A DNA stretch of 64,000 bases, taken from Salmonella enterica subsp. enterica serovar Typhimurium str. LT2. GTDB taxonomy: Bacteria; Pseudomonadota; Gammaproteobacteria; Enterobacterales; Enterobacteriaceae. The notes under the pieces were generated by a model. It was not told where the DNA came from, searched no databases, and saw nothing but the letters and a program-made list of their open reading frames with translations. Below, piece after piece: positions 17,888 through 26,877 of the stretch. A program made the translations under genes and the position numbers. The number at the start of each line of letters is the position of its first letter. Within the stretch, counting starts at the first letter, position 1. The DNA is taken from NCBI RefSeq assembly GCF_000006945.2, contig NC_003197.2:3100001-3164000 (forward strand), written 5' to 3'.

Positions 17888-18736
17888 ATGTCTTCTTATG
17901 AAAACCATCAGGCTCTTGATGGCCTGACTCTCGGAAAATCAACGGATTACCGGGACAATTATGACGTCAGCCTGCTGCAGGGCGTACCGCGCAGTTTGAA
18001 TCGTGACCCGCTCGGATTAACAGCCGATAATTTGCCGTTCCACGGCGCGGATATCTGGACGTTGTATGAACTTTCCTGGCTTAACAGCCAGGGTCTTCCG
18101 CAGGTCGCCGTCGGGCATGTCGAACTGGATTACACCAGCGTTAATTTAATCGAATCCAAAAGCTTTAAACTGTATCTGAACAGCTTTAACCAGACGCGCT
18201 TTGACACCTGGGAGACGGTTCGCCAGACGCTGGAGCGCGATCTGCGCGCCTGCGCGCAGGGCAACGTTAGCGTGAGGCTTCATCGTCTTGATGAGCTGGA
18301 AGGACAGCCTGTCGCCCATTTCCACGGCACCTGTATTGACGATCAGGATATCAGTATCGACAACTACCAGTTTACTACCGACTATCTGCAACATGCGGTC
18401 AGCGGCGAGAAGCAAGTAGAGGAGACGCTGGTCAGTCATCTGTTGAAATCCAACTGCCTGATCACCCACCAGCCGGACTGGGGCTCGATACAAATTCAGT
18501 ATCGCGGGCGCAAAATCGACAGGGAAAAACTGCTGCGTTATCTGGTCTCCTTCCGTCACCATAATGAATTTCACGAACAGTGCGTAGAGCGTATTTTCAA
18601 TGACATTCTGCGCTTCTGCCAGCCGGAAACGCTAAGCGTTTATGCGCGCTATACCCGCCGCGGCGGGCTGGACATTAATCCCTGGCGCAGCAATACCGAT
18701 TTCGTGCCCGCCACGGGCAGGCTGGCGCGACAGTAA
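17888..18736 (+). CDS. queF: NADPH-dependent 7-cyano-7-deazaguanine reductase
   Basis: QueF reduces preQ0 to preQ1, a step of queuosine synthesis for tRNA wobble bases. The 282-residue bimodular (YqcD) form is seen. The QueF signature [11 protein letters not shown] is at about residues 88-98. The nucleophile Cys190 (codon checked) lies in [15 protein letters not shown], with the general-acid Asp seven residues later. The C-terminus is [13 protein letters not shown]. Length matches E. coli. It diverges from syd and is followed by ppnN on the same strand after about 110 bp. Confidence 0.97.
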
Positions 18737-18848
18737 TTTTTTTGTCAATTTTGCGTGCCGGATTGCGCATGTAAGGTTGTGAAAGGTCATCAGCCAGGGC
18801 TATTGTAATCAACAGGGAATGGCGTGTTGCGTCCCATAAGGAGTTTAC

Positions 18849-20213
18849 TTGATTACACATATTAGCCCGCTTGGCTCAATGGATATGTTGTCGCAACTGG
18901 AAGTGGACATGCTGAAACGCACGGCCAGTAGCGACCTGTATCAACTGTTTCGTAACTGTTCACTTGCCGTTCTTAACTCCGGCAGCCTGACCGACAACAG
19001 CAAAGAGCTGCTGTCCCGCTTTGAAAATTTCGATATTAACGTACTGCGCCGCGAGCGCGGCGTGAAGCTGGAATTGATTAACCCGCCTGAAGACGCTTTT
19101 GTTGACGGGCGGATTATTCGTGCGCTACAGGCTAACCTGTTCGCGGTGCTGCGCGACATTCTCTTTGTGAATGGGCAGATCCACAATGCCGGCCGTTTCC
19201 AGCATCTGGATCTTGAAAGCTCAACACATATCACCAATCTGGTGTTCTCCATTTTGCGCAACGCCCGGGCGCTGCACGTCGGCGAAGCGCCAAACATGGT
19301 GGTATGCTGGGGCGGCCACTCAATTAACGAAAACGAGTACCTGTATGCCCGTCGCGTCGGCACGCAGTTGGGATTACGCGAGCTGAACATCTGCACCGGC
19401 TGCGGCCCTGGGGCGATGGAAGCCCCCATGAAGGGCGCGGCGGTCGGTCACGCACAGCAGCGCTATAAAGACAGCCGCTTTATCGGCATGACTGAACCTT
19501 CCATTATTGCGGCTGAACCGCCTAACCCGCTGGTGAACGAACTGATCATCATGCCGGATATCGAAAAACGCCTGGAAGCGTTCGTCCGTATCGCACACGG
19601 TATCATCATCTTCCCGGGCGGCGTGGGTACGGCGGAAGAGCTGCTTTATTTGCTGGGGATTCTGATGAATCCAGCCAATAAAAATCAGGTGCTGCCGCTG
19701 ATCCTGACCGGACCAAAAGAGAGCGCCGATTACTTCCGCGTGCTGGATGAGTTTATTACCCATACGCTGGGCGAAGCGGCCCGCCGTCATTACCGCATCA
19801 TCATTGACGATGCGGCGGAGGTAGCGCGGCTGATGAAGAAAGCGATGCCGCAAGTGAAAGAGAATCGCCGCGATACTGGCGACGCCTATAGTTTTAACTG
19901 GTCGATGCGTATTGCACCGGATCTGCAGGTGCCGTTTGAGCCGTCGCATGAGAATATGGCCAACCTGAAACTGTACCCGGATCAGCCGGTTGAGATTCTG
20001 GCGGCGGATCTGCGGCGCGCCTTCTCCGGTATTGTCGCGGGGAACGTGAAGGAGGTCGGGATACGCGCCATTGAAGCTAATGGTCCGTATAAAATCCACG
20101 GCGATCGAGAGATGATGCGTCGCATGGACGATCTGCTGCAGGGATTCGTCGCGCAGCATCGTATGAAATTGCCGGGTTCCGCCTACATCCCCTGTTACGA
20201 GATCTGCGCTTAA
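18849..20213 (+). CDS. ppnN: pyrimidine/purine nucleotide 5'-monophosphate nucleosidase
   Basis: PpnN (YgdH) cleaves nucleoside monophosphates to base and ribose 5-phosphate, and ppGpp modulates it in E. coli. The 454-residue protein carries a LOG/lysine-decarboxylase-like Rossmann core: CWGGHSINENEYLYARR, the glycine motif CTGCGPGAMEAPMKGA near residue 180, and PGGVGTAEELLYLLG near 255. The start is a TTG at 18849 with AAGGAG five bases upstream. The first ATG ten codons in is less likely, because the preceding ITHISPLGS is conserved in E. coli. A hairpin terminator follows. Confidence 0.95.
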   Translation: MITHISPLGSMDMLSQLEVDMLKRTASSDLYQLFRNCSLAVLNSGSLTDNSKELLSRFENFDINVLRRERGVKLELINPPEDAFVDGRIIRALQANLFAVLRDILFVNGQIHNAGRFQHLDLESSTHITNLVFSILRNARALHVGEAPNMVVCWGGHSINENEYLYARRVGTQLGLRELNICTGCGPGAMEAPMKGAAVGHAQQRYKDSRFIGMTEPSIIAAEPPNPLVNELIIMPDIEKRLEAFVRIAHGIIIFPGGVGTAEELLYLLGILMNPANKNQVLPLILTGPKESADYFRVLDEFITHTLGEAARRHYRIIIDDAAEVARLMKKAMPQVKENRRDTGDAYSFNWSMRIAPDLQVPFEPSHENMANLKLYPDQPVEILAADLRRAFSGIVAGNVKEVGIRAIEANGPYKIHGDREMMRRMDDLLQGFVAQHRMKLPGSAYIPCYEICA

Positions 20214-20220
20214 CGCTTAT

Positions 20221-20250
20221 GCCCGGTTGCCGCCAGCAGCCGGGCGCTTC
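20221..20250 (+). terminator. terminator after ppnN
   Basis: GCCCGGTTGC and GCAGCCGGGC form a 10-bp stem with one wobble pair and a 5-base loop, followed by GCTTCTCCC. It starts 8 bp after the ppnN stop. The T-tract is weak. Confidence 0.65.
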
Positions 20251-20777
20251 TCCCATTCCTTTCATTGCGGTATGGCGATTCACGTATGCCTTCATTTTTT
20301 ATGATGATCATCAGAGGCATAGCCCGCATTGTTTTATAAACACCATTTATAATTCACCATAAATAGATTGCCAGGCAAACGTTTACCTGACTCCTCTTAC
20401 CGTGATTTATCGGTTCAAACTCTCATTCTTCGCAAGAATCCACTAAAAACCTTGATTTTTATAGTCAAACCTCCGTATCTTGCGCCCCAATCTTTCCGGC
20501 CTTATATCGTTAATGGTAGCCTTCGCGCCCGGAAATTCGTTATGACGTTTTTTTAATAGATTAATGGTCCAAATTTATCCATGTAAGAAGCGGATTATTG
20601 CATTTGAGATCGGGATCACTGATAGATTCATCACTTAAATGTATCTTTCCGCCCGAAAATTATTACGGCGAAAAATTATATAAAAAGCGTCCCTAAGCAG
20701 ATTTCATTTTACGATCAGGTCTTTTTTCATTGGATTAGACCAGCAACCTGATTTTTAGCATCCTCCAGGAGAAATAG
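20251..20777 (+). promoter_or_regulatory. sdaC upstream region with a CRP-like site
   Basis: About 530 AT-rich bp with no supportable gene. A CRP-like site lies at 20605-20620: TGAGA - TCGGGA - TCACT, one mismatch per half to TGTGA-N6-TCACA. This fits the CRP control described for sdaC in E. coli. A ribosome site AGGAGA lies at 20767-20772, just before the sdaC ATG. The long leader is otherwise unexplained. Confidence 0.55.
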
Positions 20778-22067
20778 ATGGAAACCACTCAGACCAGCAC
20801 TATTGCTTCGATTGACTCTCGAAGCGCATGGCGCAAAACGGATACCATGTGGATGCTGGGCCTTTACGGCACGGCTATCGGCGCGGGCGTTCTGTTCCTG
20901 CCGATCAACGCAGGCGTCGGCGGCATGATTCCGCTCATCATCATGGCGATTCTCGCTTTCCCGATGACCTTTTTCGCACACCGTGGTTTAACCCGCTTCG
21001 TGCTGTCCGGTAAAAATCCGGGTGAAGACATCACTGAAGTCGTTGAGGAACACTTCGGTATCGGCGCAGGTAAACTGATTACCCTGCTTTACTTCTTCGC
21101 GATTTACCCCATCCTGCTGGTTTACAGCGTGGCGATTACTAATACCGTGGAAAGCTTCCTGACCCACCAGTTAGCGATTAATCCGCCGCCGCGGGCGATT
21201 CTTTCCCTGATCCTGATTGTTGGCATGATGACCATCGTGCGCTTCGGCGAGCAAATGATCGTTAAGGCGATGAGTATCCTGGTATTCCCGTTCGTCGCTG
21301 CGCTGATGCTGCTGGCCTTGTACCTGATCCCGCAGTGGAACGGCGCGGCGCTGGAAACTCTGTCCTTTGATTCCGCCGCGTCTACCGGTAACGGTCTGTG
21401 GATGACGCTGTGGCTGGCGATTCCGGTGATGGTTTTCTCTTTCAACCACTCCCCGATCATCTCCTCCTTCGCGGTTGCGAAGCGTGAAGAGTACGGTGAA
21501 GGCGCTGAGAAGAAATGTTCTAAAATTCTGGCCTTCGCCCACATCATGATGGTGCTGACCGTGATGTTCTTCGTCTTCAGCTGCGTGCTGAGCCTGACGC
21601 CGGCAGATCTGGCAGCGGCAAAAGAGCAGAACATCTCTATTCTGTCTTACCTGGCGAACCATTTTAACGCGCCGATCATCGCCTGGATGGCGCCGATCAT
21701 TGCGATGATTGCTATCACCAAATCCTTCCTCGGCCACTACCTTGGCGCGCGTGAAGGCTTTAACGGGATGGTGATTAAATCGCTGCGTGGTAAAGGTAAA
21801 TCCATCGAAATCAACAAACTGAATAAAATTACCGCGCTGTTCATGCTGGTCACCACCTGGATTGTGGCGACGCTGAACCCCAGCATCCTGGGCATGATTG
21901 AAACCCTGGGCGGCCCGATCATCGCGATGATTCTGTTCCTGATGCCGATGTATGCCATCCAGAAAGTACCGGCAATGCGTAAGTACAGCGGTCATATCAG
22001 CAACGTATTCGTTGTGATTATGGGCCTGATTGCCATCTCCGCTATTTTCTACTCACTGTTCAGCTAA
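20778..22067 (+). CDS. sdaC: serine/proton symporter
   Basis: SdaC is an inner-membrane L-serine:H+ symporter of the hydroxy/aromatic amino acid permease family. The 429-residue protein has about 11 hydrophobic segments after a short polar N-terminus. The first helix contains the conserved MWMLGLYGTAIGAGVLFLP. Other family marks are SFNHSPIISSFAVAKRE near residue 220 and ITKSFLGHYLGAREGF near 315. It lies 58 bp before sdaB, with a hairpin between, so uptake and deamination of serine are co-expressed. Confidence 0.97.
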   Translation: METTQTSTIASIDSRSAWRKTDTMWMLGLYGTAIGAGVLFLPINAGVGGMIPLIIMAILAFPMTFFAHRGLTRFVLSGKNPGEDITEVVEEHFGIGAGKLITLLYFFAIYPILLVYSVAITNTVESFLTHQLAINPPPRAILSLILIVGMMTIVRFGEQMIVKAMSILVFPFVAALMLLALYLIPQWNGAALETLSFDSAASTGNGLWMTLWLAIPVMVFSFNHSPIISSFAVAKREEYGEGAEKKCSKILAFAHIMMVLTVMFFVFSCVLSLTPADLAAAKEQNISILSYLANHFNAPIIAWMAPIIAMIAITKSFLGHYLGAREGFNGMVIKSLRGKGKSIEINKLNKITALFMLVTTWIVATLNPSILGMIETLGGPIIAMILFLMPMYAIQKVPAMRKYSGHISNVFVVIMGLIAISAIFYSLFS

Positions 22068-22074
22068 GTCCTTT

Positions 22075-22099
22075 AGCGCCGCTTACCGCGGCGCTTCTC
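22075..22099 (+). terminator. hairpin between sdaC and sdaB
   Basis: A perfect stem AGCGCCGC - TTACC - GCGGCGCT, followed by TCTCT. It lies in the 58-bp gap of the sdaCB pair and probably acts as a partial terminator or a 3'-end stabiliser that lowers sdaB relative to sdaC. Confidence 0.6.
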
Positions 22100-22125
22100 T
22101 ATGATACAACCGCAATGGATGCCCT

Positions 22126-23493
22126 ATGATTAGCGTATTCGATATTTTTAAAATCGGCATTGGCCCTTCCAGTTCTCACACCGTCGGACCAATGAAAGCA
22201 GGCAAGCAGTTCACGGACGATCTGATTGCCCGCCATATTCTTACAGATGTCACCCGCGTCGTGGTGGATGTCTACGGCTCTCTGTCATTGACGGGTAAAG
22301 GCCACCACACTGATATCGCCATTATTATGGGCCTGGCGGGGAATCTGCCGGACACCGTCGATATCGACGCCATTCCGTCCTTTATCCAGGATGTGAACAC
22401 CCATGGGCGTTTACTACTGGCTAATGGGCAGCATGAAGTCGAATTTCCGGTCGATAAGTGCATGAATTTCCACGCCGACAACCTGTCTCTGCATGAGAAC
22501 GGGATGCGTATTACCGCGCTGGCGGGCGATAAGGTGCTCTACAGCCAAACCTACTACTCCATCGGCGGCGGCTTTATCGTCGATGAAGAGCACTTTGGTT
22601 TGACGAATAGCGAACCCGTTAACGTACCGTACCCTTACAAAACCGCCGCGGATTTACAGCGCCACTGCCAGGAGACGGGTTTGTCGCTCTCCGGTCTGAT
22701 GATGCAAAACGAACTGGCTCTGCACAGTAAAGAAGCGCTGGAGCAGCACTTCGCCAGGGTCTGGGAGGTGATGCGCAGCGGTATTGAGCGCGGTATCACC
22801 ACCGAGGGCGTATTGCCGGGCAAACTGCGCGTTCCGCGTCGCGCGGCGGCGCTGCGTCGGATGCTGGTCAGTCAGGATAAGACCACCACCGATCCGATGG
22901 CGGTCGTCGACTGGATCAATATGTTCGCGCTAGCAGTGAACGAAGAGAATGCCGCAGGCGGACGAGTAGTCACTGCCCCGACTAACGGCGCATGTGGTAT
23001 TGTTCCGGCGGTGCTGGCGTACTATGACAAGTTTATCCGCGAAGTAAATGCTAACTCGCTTGCTCGCTATATGCTGGTCGCCAGCGCGATTGGCTCGCTG
23101 TATAAGATGAACGCCTCTATTTCCGGCGCCGAAGTGGGTTGTCAGGGAGAGGTCGGCGTGGCCTGTTCCATGGCGGCAGCGGGTCTGGCCGAGCTGCTGG
23201 GCGGTAGCCCGGCGCAGGTGTGCATCGCCGCAGAAATCGCCATGGAGCATAATCTGGGGTTAACTTGCGATCCGGTTGCCGGTCAGGTACAGGTTCCCTG
23301 CATTGAGCGTAACGCAATTGCTTCAGTCAAAGCGGTCAACGCCGCGCGTATGGCGCTGCGCCGTACCAGCGAACCGCGCGTATGCCTCGATAAAGTGATT
23401 GAGACCATGTACGAAACCGGTAAAGACATGAACGCTAAGTACCGCGAAACTTCGCGCGGCGGCCTGGCGATGAAGATCGTTACCTGCGATTAA
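22126..23493 (+). CDS. sdaB: L-serine dehydratase II
   Basis: SdaB deaminates L-serine to pyruvate and ammonia with an oxygen-sensitive [4Fe-4S] cluster. The 455-residue protein has the N-terminal beta domain (MISVFDIFKIGIGPSSSHTVGPMKAG) and the C-terminal alpha domain. That domain carries GGRVVTAPTNGACGIVPAVL near residue 280 and the cluster cysteines in EVGCQGEVGVACS and LTCDPVAGQVQVPCIERN. It works with SdaC just upstream to use serine as carbon source. A REP pair with a T-run follows the stop. sdaA, the paralogue, is not in the window; the location after sdaC marks this as sdaB. Confidence 0.97.
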   Translation: MISVFDIFKIGIGPSSSHTVGPMKAGKQFTDDLIARHILTDVTRVVVDVYGSLSLTGKGHHTDIAIIMGLAGNLPDTVDIDAIPSFIQDVNTHGRLLLANGQHEVEFPVDKCMNFHADNLSLHENGMRITALAGDKVLYSQTYYSIGGGFIVDEEHFGLTNSEPVNVPYPYKTAADLQRHCQETGLSLSGLMMQNELALHSKEALEQHFARVWEVMRSGIERGITTEGVLPGKLRVPRRAAALRRMLVSQDKTTTDPMAVVDWINMFALAVNEENAAGGRVVTAPTNGACGIVPAVLAYYDKFIREVNANSLARYMLVASAIGSLYKMNASISGAEVGCQGEVGVACSMAAAGLAELLGGSPAQVCIAAEIAMEHNLGLTCDPVAGQVQVPCIERNAIASVKAVNAARMALRRTSEPRVCLDKVIETMYETGKDMNAKYRETSRGGLAMKIVTCD

Positions 23494-23519
23494 TTCTCAG
23501 CACATTTTAGGATCTGTAA

Positions 23520-23585
23520 GCCGGATAAGGCGCTCGCCGCCATCCGGCTTTTGTTGCCTGATGTCGCTTCGCTTATCAGGCCTAC
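23520..23585. repeat. REP pair (BIME) between sdaB and xni
   Basis: Two palindromic units: GCCGGATAAGG ... CCATCCGGC, then GCCTGATG ... TTATCAGGCCTAC. The first is followed by TTTTGTT and so could end the sdaCB transcript. Confidence 0.8.
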
Positions 23586-23663
23586 GGATAGCGCTATTTC
23601 GCAATGCTCGCCTCCCCCCGCCGTGAATGTTACCCTACGCGCAGGTTTGTAAGGGAGAACACC

Positions 23664-24419
23664 GTGGCTGCTCATCTGCTTATCGTCGACGCGCTCAATT
23701 TGATTCGCCGTATTCACGCCGTTCAGGGATCGCCCTGTGTGGAAACCTGCCAACACGCGCTCGATCAATTGATTATTCACAGCCAGCCAACCCATGCCGT
23801 AGCGGTATTTGATGACGACGCGCGCAGCAGCGGCTGGCGTCATCAGCGTTTGCCGGACTACAAAGCAGGACGTCCGCCGATGCCTGACGATTTACATAAT
23901 GAAATGCCCGCCCTACGCGCCGCATTTGAACAGCGCGGCGTACGCTGTTGGGCATCAGACGGTAACGAAGCGGACGATCTGGCGGCGACGCTGGCGCTAA
24001 AAGTTACCGAAGCCGGACACCAGGCAACCATTGTGTCAACCGATAAAGGCTATTGCCAGTTGCTCTCTCCGGGATTGCGCATTCGCGACTACTTCCAGAA
24101 ACGCTGGCTGGACGCGCCGTTTATTGAAAAAGAGTTTGGCGTACTTCCCCGGCAGTTGCCGGATTACTGGGGTCTGGCAGGAATCAGTAGTTCGAAAGTT
24201 CCCGGCGTTGCCGGTATCGGCCCCAAAAGCGCGACCCAGCTATTGATTCAGTTTCAAAATCTGGAGGGAATTTACGCCCATCTGGACGAGGTGCCGGAAA
24301 AGTGGCGCAAAAAGCTTGAGACGCATAAAGAAATGGCATTTCTTTGCCGCGATATTGCACGTCTGCAAACCGATTTACATATCGACGGAAACTTACAGCA
24401 GCTACGGCTGGCGCGGTAG
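23664..24419 (+). CDS. xni: flap endonuclease Xni (ExoIX)
   Basis: Xni is a small FEN-type structure-specific nuclease related to the 5' nuclease domain of DNA polymerase I. The 251-residue protein has the acidic metal-site segments HLLIVDALNLIRR (start), GNEADDLAATLA near residue 103 and IVSTDKGYCQLL near 122. A helix-hairpin-helix region follows (VPGVAGIGPKSATQLL, near 185). I place the start at GTG 23664, with AAGGGA eight bases upstream. Upstream in-frame ATG starts add residues not seen in E. coli Xni. It is flanked by REP elements on both sides. Confidence 0.94.
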   Translation: MAAHLLIVDALNLIRRIHAVQGSPCVETCQHALDQLIIHSQPTHAVAVFDDDARSSGWRHQRLPDYKAGRPPMPDDLHNEMPALRAAFEQRGVRCWASDGNEADDLAATLALKVTEAGHQATIVSTDKGYCQLLSPGLRIRDYFQKRWLDAPFIEKEFGVLPRQLPDYWGLAGISSSKVPGVAGIGPKSATQLLIQFQNLEGIYAHLDEVPEKWRKKLETHKEMAFLCRDIARLQTDLHIDGNLQQLRLAR

Positions 24420-24426
24420 TTTTGTT

Positions 24427-24506
24427 GCCGGATGGCGGCGTGAACGCCTTATCCTGCCTACAGGACTGCACGAAATGTAGAGCGGATAAGCGCAGCGCCA
24501 TCCGGC
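24427..24506. repeat. REP pair between xni and fucO
   Basis: GCCGGATGGCGGCG and a second unit ending GCGCCATCCGGC in opposite orientation, about 80 bp in total. They lie between the converging xni and fucO genes. Confidence 0.8.
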
Positions 24507-24510
24507 AAAA

Positions 24511-25659
24511 TTACCAGGCGGTATGATACAGTTCGACAATGTCCGCCAGACTCGCTTCACGCGGATTGCCGCCCGTACAGACATCATCGAACGCCGCCTG
24601 CGCCAGCGCCGGGATATCCTCTTTTCGAACGCCGACATCACGCAAATGCAGCGGAATTCCCACATCGCGATTTAGCGTAAATACGGCTTCCACTGCGGCA
24701 TTACGCGCCTCTTCAAGGCTCAATCCTTCTACCTTCACCCCCATCGCCCGGGCGATATCACGGAATTTCTCGTTGGTAGACCCGGCATTGAAACGCATCA
24801 CATGCGGAAGCAAAATAGCATTCGCGACGCCGTGTGGCGTGTTGTAAAACGCGCCCAACGGATGCGCCATCCCATGCACCAGCCCCAGCCCCACATTGGA
24901 AAACCCCATCCCGGCAACGTATTGCCCCAGCGCCATCGCCTCACCGGCCTCTTTTTCTCCGGCTACGGCGCCGCGCAGCGCGCCAGCAATAATCTCAATG
25001 GCTTTGATATGTAATGCATCCGTCAGCGCCCATGCGGCCCGGGTAATATAGCCTTCAATAGCATGGGTTAGCGCATCCACGCCCGTTGCCGCTTTCAGCG
25101 CGGGCGGCATACCGTCCATCATATCGGCATCGATAAATGCCGCCTGCGGAATATCATGCGGATCGACACAAACGAATTTGCGCCGTTTCTCTTCATCGGT
25201 AATCACATAATTGATAGTGACTTCCGCCGCGGTTCCCGCCGTTGTCGGGATCGCCATAATCGGCACGCTGGGTTTACGGGTCGGCGATAGCCCTTCCAGA
25301 CTGCGCACATCGGCAAATTCCGGATTGTTACTGATAATACCGATCGCTTTGCAGGTATCCTGCGGAGAACCGCCGCCAATGGCGATGAGATAGTCCGCGC
25401 CGCTTTGGGTAAAGACCTTAAGCCCTTCCTGGACAACGGAAATCGTAGGATTAGGGATCACGCCCGCATAGATCTCCCACGCCAGCCCTGCGGCATCCAT
25501 TCTGCTTGTCACTTTATCGACCACACCGCATTGCACCAGCGTTTTATCGGTAACAATCAGCGCTTTATGATAACCGCGGCGCGTCACCTCATCGGTTAAT
25601 GCGTCCACCGCTCCCCGGCCAAACCATGCCGTTTCATTCAGAATCATTCTGTTCGCCAT
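24511..25659 (-). CDS. fucO: lactaldehyde reductase (L-1,2-propanediol oxidoreductase)
   Basis: FucO reduces L-lactaldehyde to 1,2-propanediol under anaerobic growth on fucose or rhamnose. It is an iron-dependent group III alcohol dehydrogenase. The 382-residue protein has the NAD site GGGSPQDTCKAIG near residue 95. The metal ligands lie in VDALTHAIEGYI (Asp195 and His199 by this numbering) and in GLVHGMAHPLGAFYNTPHG near 260-277. I start at ATG 25659 with GGAGA eight bases upstream; a longer frame would overlap fucA. It lies 16 bp after fucA in a minus-strand fucA-fucO transcript. Confidence 0.96.
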   Translation of the reverse strand: MANRMILNETAWFGRGAVDALTDEVTRRGYHKALIVTDKTLVQCGVVDKVTSRMDAAGLAWEIYAGVIPNPTISVVQEGLKVFTQSGADYLIAIGGGSPQDTCKAIGIISNNPEFADVRSLEGLSPTRKPSVPIMAIPTTAGTAAEVTINYVITDEEKRRKFVCVDPHDIPQAAFIDADMMDGMPPALKAATGVDALTHAIEGYITRAAWALTDALHIKAIEIIAGALRGAVAGEKEAGEAMALGQYVAGMGFSNVGLGLVHGMAHPLGAFYNTPHGVANAILLPHVMRFNAGSTNEKFRDIARAMGVKVEGLSLEEARNAAVEAVFTLNRDVGIPLHLRDVGVRKEDIPALAQAAFDDVCTGGNPREASLADIVELYHTAW

Positions 25660-25675
25660 CGCCTGTCTCCTGACA

Positions 25676-26323
25676 TCACTCTTCAATACGTAATCCGTAA
25701 GTTTTAAATTTCTCCAGTACGATAGCGATCGCCTCGTCATCCAGTACCGGTACCGGATCGACAATGGCCAGCGTACTTAAATAGAGCTGCGCCAGCACTT
25801 CCACTTCATGCGCCAGCCACAACGCTTTGTCTAAATTTTCTTCACAAGCGATAAGCCCGTGATGCTGTAACAGCGTCGCTTTACGATTTTTAAGCGCCAC
25901 GGCAACATGGTCAGAAAGTTCGCGGGTGCCAAAAGTGGCGTAGGGCGCGCAGGGAATAGAGTTTCCTCCTGCGGCGGCAATCATGTAGTGAATCGCCGGA
26001 ATCGGGCGATTCAGGATCGAGACTGCCGTACAATGGACAGCGTGGTTATGTACCACGGCATTGGCGTCAGGGCGCGTCTGGTATGCCGCCATATGAAAAC
26101 GCCACTCGCTGGAAGGCAGCTTGCCCTGCTCATGCTGACCGTCAGCATCAATAAAGACAATGTGCGACTCTGTCAGCTTCTCGTAGGGGATCCCCGTCGG
26201 CGTAATCAGCAATCCGCCCTGATAACGTACGCTCACGTTACCTGCCGTCCCCTGATTTAACCCTAACCGCGTCATTTCCAGACAGGTATCAATAATCTGC
26301 CGCGCCAGTCTATTTCGTTCCAT
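25676..26323 (-). CDS. fucA: L-fuculose-1-phosphate aldolase
   Basis: FucA splits L-fuculose 1-phosphate into dihydroxyacetone phosphate and L-lactaldehyde. It is a zinc class II aldolase of 215 residues. The catalytic Glu73 and zinc ligands His92, His94 and His155 are all present (SSEWRFH, VVHNHAVH, LLQHHGLIAC; counted from the start). The phosphate site GLNQGTAGNVSVR is near residue 21. It is the first gene of the fucAO unit, divergent from fucPIKUR across a 550-bp control region. Confidence 0.97.
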   Translation of the reverse strand: MERNRLARQIIDTCLEMTRLGLNQGTAGNVSVRYQGGLLITPTGIPYEKLTESHIVFIDADGQHEQGKLPSSEWRFHMAAYQTRPDANAVVHNHAVHCTAVSILNRPIPAIHYMIAAAGGNSIPCAPYATFGTRELSDHVAVALKNRKATLLQHHGLIACEENLDKALWLAHEVEVLAQLYLSTLAIVDPVPVLDDEAIAIVLEKFKTYGLRIEE

Positions 26324-26877
26324 TATTTACCTCTCTCTGTGATTCAAAATGAGACAACAAAACCGCCTTTCGCATTGCGCTGCTGTCCTGTTGAAATAAT
26401 CGAATAGTTAGCAACTATCATCATACTGAATAAAGAGAAGGGAATTTAAATAACGATATTTTGTGATTCACATCAATTAATTCGCCACGATAAACCAGAC
26501 GACTACCGTTTCTCTCGCCGATAAATGCCCGCTCTTAATAATATTTTTTAAAACGGGCAAAGATGAAGAATAAGTTACTACTGCCCGTTTTCGTGGCAAT
26601 AATTTAATTCGGGCATTCAGCCTGTGGTTTTTTAAATTAAACATCTCAAACGGTCATTTTTTATGAAAATTAAAGTGATGATAATCACAGAACGCTATGC
26701 TCTCAGGTATAAATGTGACCGCCATCATATTAAAAGGCCTTTTTTATTTGAAAATGACTCCATGAGTTCATTCCGGACGCCAATTTATTACCGGTAAGAA
26801 AAGCGAACTCACCTAATTTTACGGTCTGGTGACCAGAACCGACCGCACGCAAAAGCTTCTGAACCGATGAGGATGCT
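26324..26877. promoter_or_regulatory. divergent fucA/fucP control region with CRP site
   Basis: About 550 AT-rich bp between the divergent fuc operons, with no gene in it. A good CRP site lies at 26671-26692, core AGTGA - TGATAA - TCACA (one mismatch to TGTGA-N6-TCACA), suited to activate fucP. A weaker half-site TGTGATTCACATC at 26462 may serve fucA. FucR operator sequence cannot be fixed from this alone. The fucP ribosome site is GATGAGGATGCT just before 26878. Confidence 0.65.

Noticed and set aside
19374..20159. 261-codon open frame on the minus strand
   Set aside because: Antisense to ppnN, with no start context and no family features.
20368..20556. 62-codon plus-strand frame upstream of sdaC
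   Set aside because: No ribosome site and no motif; basic/aromatic composition typical of random AT-rich sequence.
21171..21995. 274-codon open frame on the minus strand
   Set aside because: Antisense to the membrane protein gene sdaC. Rich in His, Arg and Gln, as expected for the complement of hydrophobic codons.
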